Assembly (NCBI GenBank): GCA_910575815.1
Contig: CAJTFN010000018.1
Coordinates: 1-64,000, forward strand
From: Oscillospiraceae bacterium
GTDB lineage: Bacteria; Bacillota; Clostridia; Oscillospirales; Oscillospiraceae
Length of the DNA: 64,000 nucleotides
Direction of reading: 5' to 3'
Shown one piece after another: positions 49,193 through 58,271 of this stretch. The translations under genes and the position numbers were made by a program. The notes below the pieces were generated by a model. The model was given only the letters and a program-made list of their open reading frames with translations. It was not told the origin of the DNA and ran no database searches. Within the stretch, counting starts at the first letter, position 1. Each line of letters opens with the position of its first letter.

Positions 49193-52100
49193 TCAATACC
49201 CAGTCGTGGGCAGTTTGTTCGGCAGAGGATACTGCCAGGTGTAGTTATTCACCACAGTCGTAGACTGAGAGGTGGAGCTCACCCAGCCATTGGCGATGTT
49301 ACCGGAGCCAGCGGAAGAACCGCTGTCGGCGGAAGCAGCGCCGGAACTACCACTACCGGACGTGAACACGGAGTTGGACGCCTGACCCTGGCAGCCCGCC
49401 TCGGCGCGGTTAATCAGCTGGAAGCCGTTGACCACGATGGGCAGAGTGCGAACGTACAGGACGGGAGCCATGGACTCCTTCATGCCAGCCGCCGCCACGG
49501 GGAACACCATGCGGATGTCGGTGACATACTCGCTGGCGCCCAGGCCCATAGCCAGAGAGCTCAGGTCGTAGGAATACTGAGACTTGCTGTTCAGGCCGGT
49601 GGCGAGCGTGCGGTAGTCGCTCATGTTGGTCTTGTACTCGATGTAGTACGTAGTAGCGACTCCGGTCCAGGTGCCGGTGTAGAACGTGCCAGCCCGGGCG
49701 CCATCCGTAGGCACCTTGATGTGCAGGAAGAAGTTGCTGACAGCGACGGAGCTCTTGTTGCACACGTTGGTGTAGAAGAACTTCGCGTTGGCATTCACAC
49801 CCACACGGGTCGGGCCATGGGCCTCAACAGAGGTGGCAAAGTTGCCGCTCTTGTTGTAGACCGTAATCTTGATGTTGTCGTTTTTGTTGGTCACATTGAC
49901 GGTCACCCGCTGGTCGTTCAGCATATATCCGGCGGGAGCCTGGGTCTGCTGAATGTAATAGGTGCCGATGTTCAGAGCGCCGGAGTGAGCTTCGCCATAG
50001 CTATCGCCGTAGATGGTAGCCACGATGTTGCCGCTCATATCGGTAATCGTGTATACCGCACCAGACAGGCGGGAGTCCTTGAAGATGCCCATCAGGACGT
50101 TATCGCTGTTGGAGAGCGTGGTGATAGTCAGCTGACCCTGCTTTCCAGTGATGGGCCAAACGATGTCGGTAGTGCTCTTGAGCTCCACTTCAATCGTCTT
50201 GGGGATGGAATCGAGGATATATCCCTCGGGAACAGACAGCATCGTCACCTTGTAGCGGCCGGAAGCAAGGATGGTATCCAGATGGATGAAACCTTCGTTG
50301 TCGGTGGTGTACTGGCCGATGTAGTTGTTGCGAGAATCCACGATTTCCACCTTGACATTGTAGACAGGGGACTTGGTGGTTGTGTCAATAACCTTGATGC
50401 GGATGTGGGACTGCATGGTGACCTCCAGCTCCAGGGTGGTCTGGACATTACCCTTAACCACAATGTTGTGGGGTTTGGGGTCCATGACGTAGCCATCGGG
50501 AACGCTGGTCTGATAGACGATGTACTCGCCGGGCTCCAGGGAGACATTTACAACACCAAATGCGTTGGTAGTATAATTGCCAACCAAGGTTCCGGTCAGA
50601 GTGGTAATCTTCAAGGCCACATCCTTCACCGCGGCGTGGGACTGGGACTCAGTGACGGAAACCGTCAGGCCGGTGACCACGTTCAGCTCGAAGGTCTCCA
50701 GAACGGTGACATTCGTCTTCACAGTGATGGTCCGGGGAGTCGTATCCAGCAGGTAGCCATCAGGCACGGTCATAACGTTGATAACATACTGACCGGGCTC
50801 CATGACGCCCAGCTGTACGAGACCATTGGACCCGGTGGTGAACTGGCCGACAAAATCGCCATTGACCTTGGTTACATTGAACGTGACGCCGGAGACAACC
50901 TCGCCGGTGGTCGCAACGACCGCCTTGAGGGTGACCTCGGAATTCACAACGTGGTAGAAGGTCAGGGTATCGTTGGAGTTTTTGGAGATAGTGACTTTCT
51001 GTGTCGCGGTATCAATCTGATAGCCCTCGGGCCCCTTGATTTCCTTCACCAGATAGGTGCCGACGGCCAGATTGGTCACGGTCATGATGCCGGTGATATC
51101 GGTGGTCACGGTCTGAACCAGCTTGCCGTTCTCCTCGTAAATCTCGAAGACAGCGCCAGCCAGAGGATTGTTGGTGTTGCGGTCAAGAGCACGGATGGTG
51201 AGGCCAGAAATGCGGTTGTTGGTGAACTTCACATAGGTGACATTCACGCCGACCTTCAATTCGGCCCACTGGTAGTTGCCCTCCAGAATGTATCCATCGG
51301 GGGCCTCAACCTGGGTCACCATGTACTTACCAGCGGCAAGGCCGGTAACCTTTGCGGTGCCGCCCTCGTCGGTGACGACAGTCGTGGTGTACGCGCCGTC
51401 AATACTCTCAATCTTGAAGCGGGAGCCAGCCAGGGGAGCCTTGTTTTCAGCGTCCACCAGCTCAATAACGAGCGTGGTGTGGACCTTCTGCTCGAAGACA
51501 ACTGTGGTCAGCTCATTGTAGGAAACCGTCACAACCTTGGTGGTCTCAACGGCGGTGTAGCCATCTGGAGTAGCCATCTGCTTGATGGTGTACTTGCCGG
51601 CGGCCAGGGTGTCGGTGGTCAGGTAGCCGGAAGCGTCCGTGGTACCATGGAACACCTGCTTGTTGTTTTCGTCATAAATCTCGAATGTGACATTGGCCAG
51701 CTTCTCATGAGTGCCCTGAACAACCGCCTCAATGGCGATGCCGGACAGCTTGTAGTTGGCGAAGGTCAGGTTCAGGGAACGGCCGGAAGTGACCTCGATA
51801 GTCTGGCTCTCGGTGCAGATGCGGTAACCCTCGGGGGCGTGGGTCTGCTTAACGAGGTAGTTACCAGCCTCCAGGTGCCCCACCTGCACGGTGCCATCAG
51901 CGCCAGCGGTGAAGGTGCCCTTCCAGTTGGTGTTCAGGTTCGTCACCTCGTACTGAGCGCCGCCAATGGGGTCGCGGGTAGTCACGTCAACGGTGGCGAT
52001 GGACACAACGTCCTTGGTGTAATGAGGGAACGTTACATAGGTGGCGGCGTCGCCAGTCACCGTAACGCGCATCTGGAAAGAGGTGGTCAGGGTGAAACCG

Positions 52101-54304
52101 TCGGGCTCGTTCATCTGTTTCACGATGTAGTCACCGGGCTCCAGAGGAGAGGTGGTGGCCAGACCGGCGGTATCCGTCACAAAATTCGCGACTTCCTTGC
52201 CGGTAACACCGTCGAGGACGGTGTACTGCACGCCAACGAGGGGCATGTAATCGGAATCGCAGGCGTAAATAACGATGACGGGCTTCTTGCTCTGGGTAAA
52301 GGTCATGACGGAAGTCTTGTTGTTCTCCACCATGACGGTCTGGAAGTTAGTATCGGCAACATAGCCCTCAGGAGCGTAATACTCCTGAACAATGTACTTA
52401 CCGGGGGTCAGGGTCTTTGTCAGAGCCACACCGTCCAGTCCGGTGGTAATCAGCTCAATGACGACGCCGTTCTCATTGCGGACCTGGAACATTGCGCCAA
52501 CCAGCGGGTCGCCGGTCACGCTGTCCAGAGCATTGACAATGATGGAAGAATGGCGGTCGAAGAAGAACGTGGCCTGACCAGCCTTCTGCTTGGTCACGAC
52601 AACGGTCTGGGCGGCAGTCACCAGGGTGTAGCCGTCGGGAACGTTTACGCACTTAATGACGTAAGTGCCGGGAGTCAGGTTCTCAAAGATAACCTGGCCG
52701 TTGCCGTCGGCAGAAGAAGACATGATGAAATTGTTGTTGGTGTCACGCAGTTCATAAGTAGCCGCGGGAACGCCGATGGTGGTCTTGGAAATGTAGCCGT
52801 TGACCACGATAAAGGGCTTATCGCGATTGATGAAAGTCAGTTCCGCCATGCGGCCAGCCGTAATGCGGACGGTCTGGGTGGCATTGGTCATGACGTAACC
52901 GGCGGGGGCCGTGTTCTGCTCGACAACATAGTAGCCATCGTCCAGGTTGGGAATAATAACCTCACCATTGACTCCGGTCTTGTAGGTGCCGACCTTGGTG
53001 CCATTCTGGTGACGGACGGTGAAGTCGCCTACCAGCGGGTTGCCGGACTCGTCCTGAAGGTAAATGCAGAGGCTGGCAGAAATCGTGGCTGTGAAAGTCT
53101 CAATGACATCCGTATTTGCGGAAACAGTGATAGACATTGTGGTGGAATCCATCACATAGCCACGAGGAGCACCATTCACAACGGCGGTGTAGTTGCCATT
53201 TTCAAGGCCGGCGAAGGTCACACGCCCCTCTTCGTTTGTCTTCTGAGGCCCAGCGACAAGTTTGTTGCCCTGAGAGTAAAGACTTACATCAGCGCCGGCC
53301 AGAGGAAGACCCGTCTGAGAATCCTTGACAAAAATTGTCACAGTCCCCGGGCGGTCGCCGTAGAAGGTGCGAATGATATCGCCATCCTTGCCAACCTCGA
53401 CCTTGAAATCAGAAGTATTCAGGTTCTTCACATATCCATCGGGAACAAAGGTCTGACGCAGGGTGTAGGTGCCAGCCTTCAAGTTGGGATAGGTAACGAT
53501 ACCGCTGTCATCTGTCTTGAGCTCAGAGGCAATCAGGTCACCATTCGCATTGTACAGAGAGAAAATGGCACCGGGAATCCCCTTGTGAGTTTCCCGCTCC
53601 ACATAGTGGATGATGAGGTTGGGCTGCTCAGAGGAGTCAAACATCAGGATGTAGTCGCCGCTGTCAGCCTGCTGGACGTGCAGAGCCTGCGGATTCCGTC
53701 CAACGGACACAGGGTCAACGCCAGTGGGATGGTAAACCTCAGTTACGGTATAGTCGCCAGGAGCGATAAAGGGCAGATACGCGGTGCCGGTAGAGTCGGT
53801 GGTAAGGGTGGCGATAATGCCGCCGTTCGTATCTTTCACTTCAAATTTCGCATCCTTGACTGGGTTTACGCCGTTTGTCATGCGCTTGATGGTCAGGCTG
53901 CGCTGTGCGTAGTTCTGGAAGGTGACCTCATGCATGCTCTTGTCGGAGCCGTACCAGTTCACGATGGGAGCATTATTGGTCTTATAACCCTCAGCTACGC
54001 CGACCTGGGTAATCCGGTACCAACCGGGCTCCAGGTCGCCCCAAGTAACGGTACCCTGGGGGCTGGTGGTCTGCTTAATTCCATAACTCTCGTAGCGGCC
54101 AGAAGTTACCCGCTCCAGTTTGAAGCTGCAGCCGGGGATTTTCTTGGAGGGCTGTCGGGCATCTTCTGCCGTAACCGTAATGGCAGTTTTTGCGCCGCTG
54201 GAAGGATTATCCCCGGATTCCACCGCAAAAGCGGCGGTGGGGAGCATCCCAAGCAGCATGATAACAGTCATCATACCAGAGAGCCATTTAGTGAATCTCT
54301 TCAT
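49193..54304 (-). CDS. Giant Cna_B/SpaA-type repeat surface protein ending in LPTTG
   Basis: The product has 1703 residues. The ATG at 54304 follows AAAGGAGG by 12 nt. A signal peptide (WLSGMMTVIMLLGMLPTAAFA) is followed by about 16 repeats of 80-95 residues, each ending near P-x-G-Y/F (AGYVMT, DGYTLV, EGYQID and so on). These are Cna_B/SpaA prealbumin-like domains that stack into stalks, often locked by Lys-Asn isopeptide bonds. A 200-residue terminal domain and a Ser/Gly linker precede KLPTTGY, after which the protein stops. The usual hydrophobic span and basic tail of LPXTG proteins are missing, so it should be released or attached by another route. The plus strand opposite is open for 1829 codons but has no signal, promoter or homology. 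Likely an adhesin for mating contact. Confidence 0.93.
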   Translation of the reverse strand: MKRFTKWLSGMMTVIMLLGMLPTAAFAVESGDNPSSGAKTAITVTAEDARQPSKKIPGCSFKLERVTSGRYESYGIKQTTSPQGTVTWGDLEPGWYRITQVGVAEGYKTNNAPIVNWYGSDKSMHEVTFQNYAQRSLTIKRMTNGVNPVKDAKFEVKDTNGGIIATLTTDSTGTAYLPFIAPGDYTVTEVYHPTGVDPVSVGRNPQALHVQQADSGDYILMFDSSEQPNLIIHYVERETHKGIPGAIFSLYNANGDLIASELKTDDSGIVTYPNLKAGTYTLRQTFVPDGYVKNLNTSDFKVEVGKDGDIIRTFYGDRPGTVTIFVKDSQTGLPLAGADVSLYSQGNKLVAGPQKTNEEGRVTFAGLENGNYTAVVNGAPRGYVMDSTTMSITVSANTDVIETFTATISASLCIYLQDESGNPLVGDFTVRHQNGTKVGTYKTGVNGEVIIPNLDDGYYVVEQNTAPAGYVMTNATQTVRITAGRMAELTFINRDKPFIVVNGYISKTTIGVPAATYELRDTNNNFIMSSSADGNGQVIFENLTPGTYVIKCVNVPDGYTLVTAAQTVVVTKQKAGQATFFFDRHSSIIVNALDSVTGDPLVGAMFQVRNENGVVIELITTGLDGVALTKTLTPGKYIVQEYYAPEGYVADTNFQTVMVENNKTSVMTFTQSKKPVIVIYACDSDYMPLVGVQYTVLDGVTGKEVANFVTDTAGLATTSPLEPGDYIVKQMNEPDGFTLTTSFQMRVTVTGDAATYVTFPHYTKDVVSIATVDVTTRDPIGGAQYEVTNLNTNWKGTFTAGADGTVQVGHLEAGNYLVKQTHAPEGYRICTESQTIEVTSGRSLNLTFANYKLSGIAIEAVVQGTHEKLANVTFEIYDENNKQVFHGTTDASGYLTTDTLAAGKYTIKQMATPDGYTAVETTKVVTVSYNELTTVVFEQKVHTTLVIELVDAENKAPLAGSRFKIESIDGAYTTTVVTDEGGTAKVTGLAAGKYMVTQVEAPDGYILEGNYQWAELKVGVNVTYVKFTNNRISGLTIRALDRNTNNPLAGAVFEIYEENGKLVQTVTTDITGIMTVTNLAVGTYLVKEIKGPEGYQIDTATQKVTISKNSNDTLTFYHVVNSEVTLKAVVATTGEVVSGVTFNVTKVNGDFVGQFTTGSNGLVQLGVMEPGQYVINVMTVPDGYLLDTTPRTITVKTNVTVLETFELNVVTGLTVSVTESQSHAAVKDVALKITTLTGTLVGNYTTNAFGVVNVSLEPGEYIVYQTSVPDGYVMDPKPHNIVVKGNVQTTLELEVTMQSHIRIKVIDTTTKSPVYNVKVEIVDSRNNYIGQYTTDNEGFIHLDTILASGRYKVTMLSVPEGYILDSIPKTIEVELKSTTDIVWPITGKQGQLTITTLSNSDNVLMGIFKDSRLSGAVYTITDMSGNIVATIYGDSYGEAHSGALNIGTYYIQQTQAPAGYMLNDQRVTVNVTNKNDNIKITVYNKSGNFATSVEAHGPTRVGVNANAKFFYTNVCNKSSVAVSNFFLHIKVPTDGARAGTFYTGTWTGVATTYYIEYKTNMSDYRTLATGLNSKSQYSYDLSSLAMGLGASEYVTDIRMVFPVAAAGMKESMAPVLYVRTLPIVVNGFQLINRAEAGCQGQASNSVFTSGSGSSGAASADSGSSAGSGNIANGWVSSTSQSTTVVNNYTWQYPLPNKLPTTGY

Positions 54305-54361
54305 GTGGGTGTTGTACCTCCTTTTTAGGTTCTAAACTCGCCGTGTTTATCCGGCGCGTCT

Positions 54362-54391
54362 ATTGTATGCAGGTTTACAGGAAGCGATTAG
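54362..54391 (-). promoter_or_regulatory. Element-type promoter of the Cna_B-repeat gene
   Basis: Minus strand reads CTAAT, 16 nt, GCATACAAT. The -35 overlaps the stop of the Spo0A-C-like gene. Confidence 0.72.
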
Positions 54392-54714
54392 CCAGACCGG
54401 CTGGGCATTGAAATGGCCGCGTCGGCGTTTTCGCCCCATGTCAGAGTGTCCACCGCCCGAACCAGGAACTCCTTGTTCGAGACGGGTTCCGCAGTTTTGC
54501 GGATGACATTCCGAATAGCGCAGTCGACCTGGCCCACCGTTACCCCCGCCTCAAGGCCAATTGCCTCATAGACAGAGTTGATTCGTCCATAGTTTACCTT
54601 TCCATCCAGGGAAAGCCGGATGCCCAGCATCAGGTATCTAAACCCGACGTTGGCATGGCGAATCCCCTGGGCTTCCAGATAGTCGCTGATTGCCTTATTG
54701 GAAATGCTGCTCAT
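54388..54714 (-). CDS. Spo0A C-terminal-domain-like DNA-binding protein
   Basis: The product has 108 residues. The ATG at 54714 lies 11 nt after GGAGGAGGTG. Helices around AISDYLEAQGIRHANVGFRY, MLGIRLSL and VTVGQVDCAIRNVIRKT match the effector domain of Spo0A, in which the V-x-x-A-I-R-x-x-I helix contacts DNA. The receiver domain is absent, so activity would not depend on phosphorylation. Two element-type promoters precede it, and the giant surface-protein gene follows. It could copy or compete with host Spo0A at 0A boxes. Confidence 0.82.
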   Translation of the reverse strand: MSSISNKAISDYLEAQGIRHANVGFRYLMLGIRLSLDGKVNYGRINSVYEAIGLEAGVTVGQVDCAIRNVIRKTAEPVSNKEFLVRAVDTLTWGENADAAISMPSRSG

Positions 54715-54780
54715 TGAAATTGTTACACCTCCTCCCTTCATGACAGCTGAGTCTCGTATGGAGCCTAGCCGCATTGATTT

Positions 54781-54810
54781 ATGATATGCAATTGGTTGGA
54801 AGACAATTCG
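54781..54810 (-). promoter_or_regulatory. Element-type promoter of the Spo0A-C-like gene (proximal)
   Basis: Minus strand reads CGAAT, 16 nt, GCATATCAT, then AAATCA, as in the distal copy. Confidence 0.7.
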
Positions 54811-54845
54811 CGGAAAATACAATGGTTTTTGCCGCAAACTGATTT

Positions 54846-54875
54846 ATGATATGCAGGGATTGAGAAAACAATTCT
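54846..54875 (-). promoter_or_regulatory. Element-type promoter of the Spo0A-C-like gene (distal)
   Basis: Minus strand reads AGAAT, 16 nt, GCATATCAT, then AAATCA. It looks like a tandem duplicate of 54781-54810. Confidence 0.7.
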
Positions 54876-54880
54876 CTTTT

Positions 54881-54940
54881 CTGTGTCGGGCACAAGCTGG
54901 TCTCCCCTGCCCTGCTAGGTTTTTCTTGCCAAAACGAAAA
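54881..54940 (-). repeat. Dispersed intergenic module, half site
   Basis: On the minus strand TTTTTCGTTTTGGCAAGAAA precedes TGCCCGACACAG, five bases before the -35 of the distal promoter. Confidence 0.62.
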
Positions 54941-54973
54941 AGAAGGCCAGAGGGGAAATCCCTCTGGCCTTCT
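54941..54973 (-). terminator. Terminator of the SLH protein gene
   Basis: AGAAGGCCAGAGGG and CCTCTGGCCTTCT pair, followed by TTTTTCG on the minus strand. Confidence 0.9.
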
Positions 54974-54985
54974 TGTGAGACGAAC

Positions 54986-57607
54986 TCAGATATTGTACCA
55001 CGTCTCAGAGCCGACATTGCCGGCGCATTGATGGGTATTGGCAGCTTCCAGGATATCGTAGTAGGCCCAGTAGCCCACGGGGATGTCCGAGAAGGTGTGC
55101 AGACGCTGGACGTTGCTGTCAATGAAGGACTTGTCGGCAGTACGGCCCAGCACGCGGTTTACCATAACGGCAATTTCCGCGCGGGAAATAACCTGATTGG
55201 GACGGAAGTTGCCATCGGTGTAGCCATTGGCCCACCGCTTGGAGGCGGCATAGCCGATGGAGTTATAGTTCACATGGCTGGCAGAGACGTCAGGGAACAC
55301 ATAACCGTAGTTCCCGCTGGGGGTCACGCCGGAGAATCGGCAGGCCAGCTCAGTAAACTCACCGCGGGTGATGGGGGCGTCGGGCCGGAAACCGTTGGTA
55401 GTCCCGCTCACGCCAGCCAGGATTCCCTGGTCATAGGCGAAGGAAATGTAGGGAGCATACCAGGCGGTGGTAGGCACATCGGTGTACACAGCGCGGACAC
55501 CATATCCCTTCACGGTCGCGTCCGTCACGCCATAGAAGGCGCGGGTCAGCATGACGACCGCCTGAGCACGGCTCGTAGTCTTATAGGGATTAAACAGACC
55601 ACCAGCATAGCCATTCAGGTAAGCAGCATGGGTGGTGTAGGTGGGAGTGACAGGAAGAGTGGGAGTGACAGGAATGGAAGGCGCAGGGTCAACCGCCGGA
55701 GCCTTGTAATCCGTCACAGCCTTGATTTCCATGTTGGCAGTGATGTTGCGCAGGTCAACGGTGACCTTACCGTTTTTGTTCCAGGTGATATTGTGCTTTG
55801 TGCCGTTGATGGTCACGGATTTCTCACCAGACTCGACCTTGTAATCGCGGTTGCCGCGGGAAATGGTCAGGTACTGAATTTCCCAGTTCTTCACAGGGGA
55901 GAAAGTGACGCTGGCGCTCCGGCCGGAGTTCACGTAGGTGTACTGCTTGGAAGCGGTGGCGCCGCTGTCGGAAGAAGCGGTCACGGTGTAGTCCAGCTTA
56001 TCCACAGCCCCAGTGATGGCTTTCACGGTCAGGTCAGCAGTGATGTCCTTGAGCCGGATGGTCACAGTGCCGTTGGCTTCCTTCTCAATGGGGCAGCGAA
56101 CGCCGTTGATGGAGATGTAGCCAGCGGAAACCTTAGCGGTGGTGGTAGAACCGTTCCGAGTGACAGAAATCTTCTCAATGGTCTCGTTGTTCACAGGATA
56201 GAAGCTGACTTCCTCAGTATCTCCATCCTCCACGCTGAAGCTGGACTTGCCGTCGAACTTCGCGCCGGAATCCGTCTTGAGGGTCACGGTATGGTAAGCA
56301 TCGCGGCTGTTGACCGTAATCCGCATGTTGCTGGACATGTAGACGCTAAAGCGAACAACATCGCCGTCAAACGTCACATAGCTGTACCGGCCATCCAGAT
56401 AGAACCGGTACGTATCGCGGTTGATGACAACCTTATCGGTAGCGGTCTCGATGGTCACATGGTCAATGGTCACGTCGTCGTCCTTGGTGGCGAAGCGGAT
56501 ATCATGGTTCCGGCCAGTGGAGACCAGGGACAGGTGGGGATAGTTGCAGTCAATGTCCCGGCTGGCGTCAATCATCAGATAGCCCTTGTTGGCCACGGAA
56601 GCGGCCTGGATACTGACGTTGTTGCTCATGGCGGGGACGGACAGGGTGACCTTGCCGTTCCAGGAACGCTCCACATTATAAATATGGCCGTTCACATTCA
56701 CAGAACGGGAGGTGGCGCCCAGCTCACGGGTCACATTGCCATCGGTGATGGTAATGACATCGACCATGAAGCCGGCCGCAGGGGTGAACGTAATGTTCTT
56801 GGAAGTGCCGGCATCCACGGAGCAGGTTTCCACATCAGACGTGATGCCAGAGCCAGTGGTGATGTCCAGGGTCAGCTTGGCGGCTTTTTCGGCGGTCAGA
56901 GCGGTGATGTACAGGTCACCGGCGGCATGGGCCGCGGAAACCGTCACGGAACCATCAGCGTTCTTGGCAATTTTGAGGTCAGTGCCATCCACGCTTACAG
57001 CGTCCTTGCTCACAGGGATGATGTTTTGACCGCTGAGGCTGTTGCGGATGTTCAGGGACTGAATGACCAGGCCCGCGTTGGGGTTGAAGGTCACAGCCCA
57101 GGACTCGTTGCCATTCACAATCTGGCTGTCCTTGGAAATCGTGCAGGTGGGGTCGCCGGTGGAGCCCAGGTTGTCCTTATAGCCCGCCGGGCCAGAATTC
57201 GCAATCACGCTGTAAGAACGGGCCACAGCTGTCACGGAAACCGCGATGTCGTCTTGGAGATTGGGAGCTGTCAGGGATACGATGCGGCTGCCACTTTCAG
57301 TAAGACTATATACGGTGCCGTTCGGCAGCGTTCCGCTCATGGTGACGGGGCGGATGCTGGAGGTCGCGGTATAGTCGCCGCTGGTCACGGTCACCTCAAC
57401 ATCGGTACCCGTACCGATGTCCAGGATGGCCGCGTCCTTGACGTTATACCCAACCGGAAAGTCCTCAAGGTATGCCTGGCTCTCATTGTACTCCGCCCGG
57501 ATGGTTCGCTCCCCCGTTTCGGCCGCGCTCGCAGGCGCAACCATGAGGGAGGTCACCATAGACAGACACAGCAACGCAGAGAGAATTTTAGACATGCAAT
57601 GTTTCAT
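54986..57607 (-). CDS. S-layer-homology (SLH) surface protein
   Basis: The product has 873 residues. The ATG at 57607 follows AAGGAGG by 12 nt; a second in-frame ATG lies four codons later. A signal peptide (KILSALLCLSMVTSLMVAPA) is followed by about 600 residues of repeating beta-rich modules (patterns such as FTPAAGFMVDVITI, FSPVKNWEIQYLTI). At the C-terminus are three SLH repeats (LNGYAGGLFNPYKTTSRAQA; GILAGVSGTTNGFRPDAPIT; WANGYTDGNFRPNQVISRAE) and a partial fourth. SLH repeats bind secondary cell-wall polymers non-covalently. The protein probably displays element-encoded modules on the donor surface next to the Cna_B protein. The open frame on the opposite strand is a shadow. Confidence 0.93.
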   Translation of the reverse strand: MKHCMSKILSALLCLSMVTSLMVAPASAAETGERTIRAEYNESQAYLEDFPVGYNVKDAAILDIGTGTDVEVTVTSGDYTATSSIRPVTMSGTLPNGTVYSLTESGSRIVSLTAPNLQDDIAVSVTAVARSYSVIANSGPAGYKDNLGSTGDPTCTISKDSQIVNGNESWAVTFNPNAGLVIQSLNIRNSLSGQNIIPVSKDAVSVDGTDLKIAKNADGSVTVSAAHAAGDLYITALTAEKAAKLTLDITTGSGITSDVETCSVDAGTSKNITFTPAAGFMVDVITITDGNVTRELGATSRSVNVNGHIYNVERSWNGKVTLSVPAMSNNVSIQAASVANKGYLMIDASRDIDCNYPHLSLVSTGRNHDIRFATKDDDVTIDHVTIETATDKVVINRDTYRFYLDGRYSYVTFDGDVVRFSVYMSSNMRITVNSRDAYHTVTLKTDSGAKFDGKSSFSVEDGDTEEVSFYPVNNETIEKISVTRNGSTTTAKVSAGYISINGVRCPIEKEANGTVTIRLKDITADLTVKAITGAVDKLDYTVTASSDSGATASKQYTYVNSGRSASVTFSPVKNWEIQYLTISRGNRDYKVESGEKSVTINGTKHNITWNKNGKVTVDLRNITANMEIKAVTDYKAPAVDPAPSIPVTPTLPVTPTYTTHAAYLNGYAGGLFNPYKTTSRAQAVVMLTRAFYGVTDATVKGYGVRAVYTDVPTTAWYAPYISFAYDQGILAGVSGTTNGFRPDAPITRGEFTELACRFSGVTPSGNYGYVFPDVSASHVNYNSIGYAASKRWANGYTDGNFRPNQVISRAEIAVMVNRVLGRTADKSFIDSNVQRLHTFSDIPVGYWAYYDILEAANTHQCAGNVGSETWYNI

Positions 57608-57663
57608 AGTTAGACAAATCCTCCTTTTTCATGAAAAGTTGTTGGAGTGTATCCCTGAGTTTC

Positions 57664-57693
57664 ATTGTATGCATGTTCCAAAAATCCTATTCT
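57664..57693 (-). promoter_or_regulatory. Element-type promoter of the SLH gene
   Basis: Minus strand reads AGAAT, 16 nt, GCATACAAT. Confidence 0.72.
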
Positions 57694-57750
57694 CCCATCC
57701 GAAAGACCTATGTTTGTAAAATAATTGCGGCCCCTGCTCGGGCAAAGAAG

Positions 57751-57784
57751 CACCCCCGCCGCCGGATGACCGGAGACGGGGGTG
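57751..57784 (-). terminator. Terminator of the 75-residue membrane protein gene
   Basis: CACCCCCGTCTCCGG and CCGGCGGCGGGGGTG pair around TCAT, followed by CTTCTTTG on the minus strand. Confidence 0.82.
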
Positions 57785-57798
57785 TATGCGGAGAGGAA

Positions 57799-58026
57799 TC
57801 AGAACCTGATGGCTTTGCGGACCTCCCTTTTCTTGATAAGGATATACCGGCGGCCCAAGCGGTTCGTCAGCTTCAGCAGGGAGTAGGCCAGGGTCAATAA
57901 GGCGAGAGTGACAAACAGGCAGGCCACTGGGCCCAGGCACTCCATGAGGCTGTCTGCGCAGAAGCAAACAAAGAAAAAGATGGCACCGGCGAGGACGTTG
58001 ATGGCTTTGGTGATGTTGAACCGCAT
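57799..58026 (-). CDS. Small two-span membrane protein
   Basis: The product has 75 residues from ATG 58026. Two hydrophobic segments (VLAGAIFFFVCFCADSL and PVACLFVTLALLTLAYSLL) are followed by a strongly basic tail (RLGRRYILIKKREVRKAIRF). The ribosome binding site (AGAGAG) is weak, but an element-type promoter and a terminator frame the gene. Function unknown. Confidence 0.6.
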   Translation of the reverse strand: MRFNITKAINVLAGAIFFFVCFCADSLMECLGPVACLFVTLALLTLAYSLLKLTNRLGRRYILIKKREVRKAIRF

Positions 58027-58074
58027 GATGAGCTCTCTTTTATTTAATAGTATACCGGGTGTGAATGTTGTTTC

Positions 58075-58104
58075 GTGATATGCAGGGCGCAAGAAAATAA
58101 TTCT
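58075..58104 (-). promoter_or_regulatory. Element-type promoter of the 75-residue gene
   Basis: Minus strand reads AGAAT, 16 nt, GCATATCAC. Confidence 0.66.
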
Positions 58105-58112
58105 GCGCTTGA

Positions 58113-58168
58113 TTTCACAAAGAAGAACTGGCGGTGGGTTTTGGGCGGCTGCGTGAGGCCCGACACAG
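58113..58168 (+). repeat. Dispersed intergenic module, half site
   Basis: TTTCACAAAGAAG is followed after about 33 nt by GGCCCGACACAG, 26 nt upstream of the cmk promoter. Confidence 0.58.
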
Positions 58169-58194
58169 TAAGAGTTGTTTCACTCAGCCTTGCG

Positions 58195-58224
58195 GGAATG
58201 AAGTTTCCTCCAACTGCATAGTAT
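58195..58224 (+). promoter_or_regulatory. Element-type promoter of cmk
   Basis: Plus strand reads GGAAT, 16 nt, GCATAGTAT. Confidence 0.74.
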
Positions 58225-58271
58225 GTGCCCAACGAACCCATGGAAGAAATTTTTCTTAGGAGGAATCTATC

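Noticed and set aside
48839..54328. 1829-codon open frame on the plus strand
   Set aside because: It is antisense to the Cna_B-repeat gene, which has a signal peptide, repeats, ribosome binding site and promoter. The long frame arises from codon bias of the repeats and shows no recognisable domain.
54851..57613. 920-codon open frame on the plus strand
   Set aside because: It is antisense to the SLH protein gene, which has clear SLH repeats and signals. The plus frame has none.
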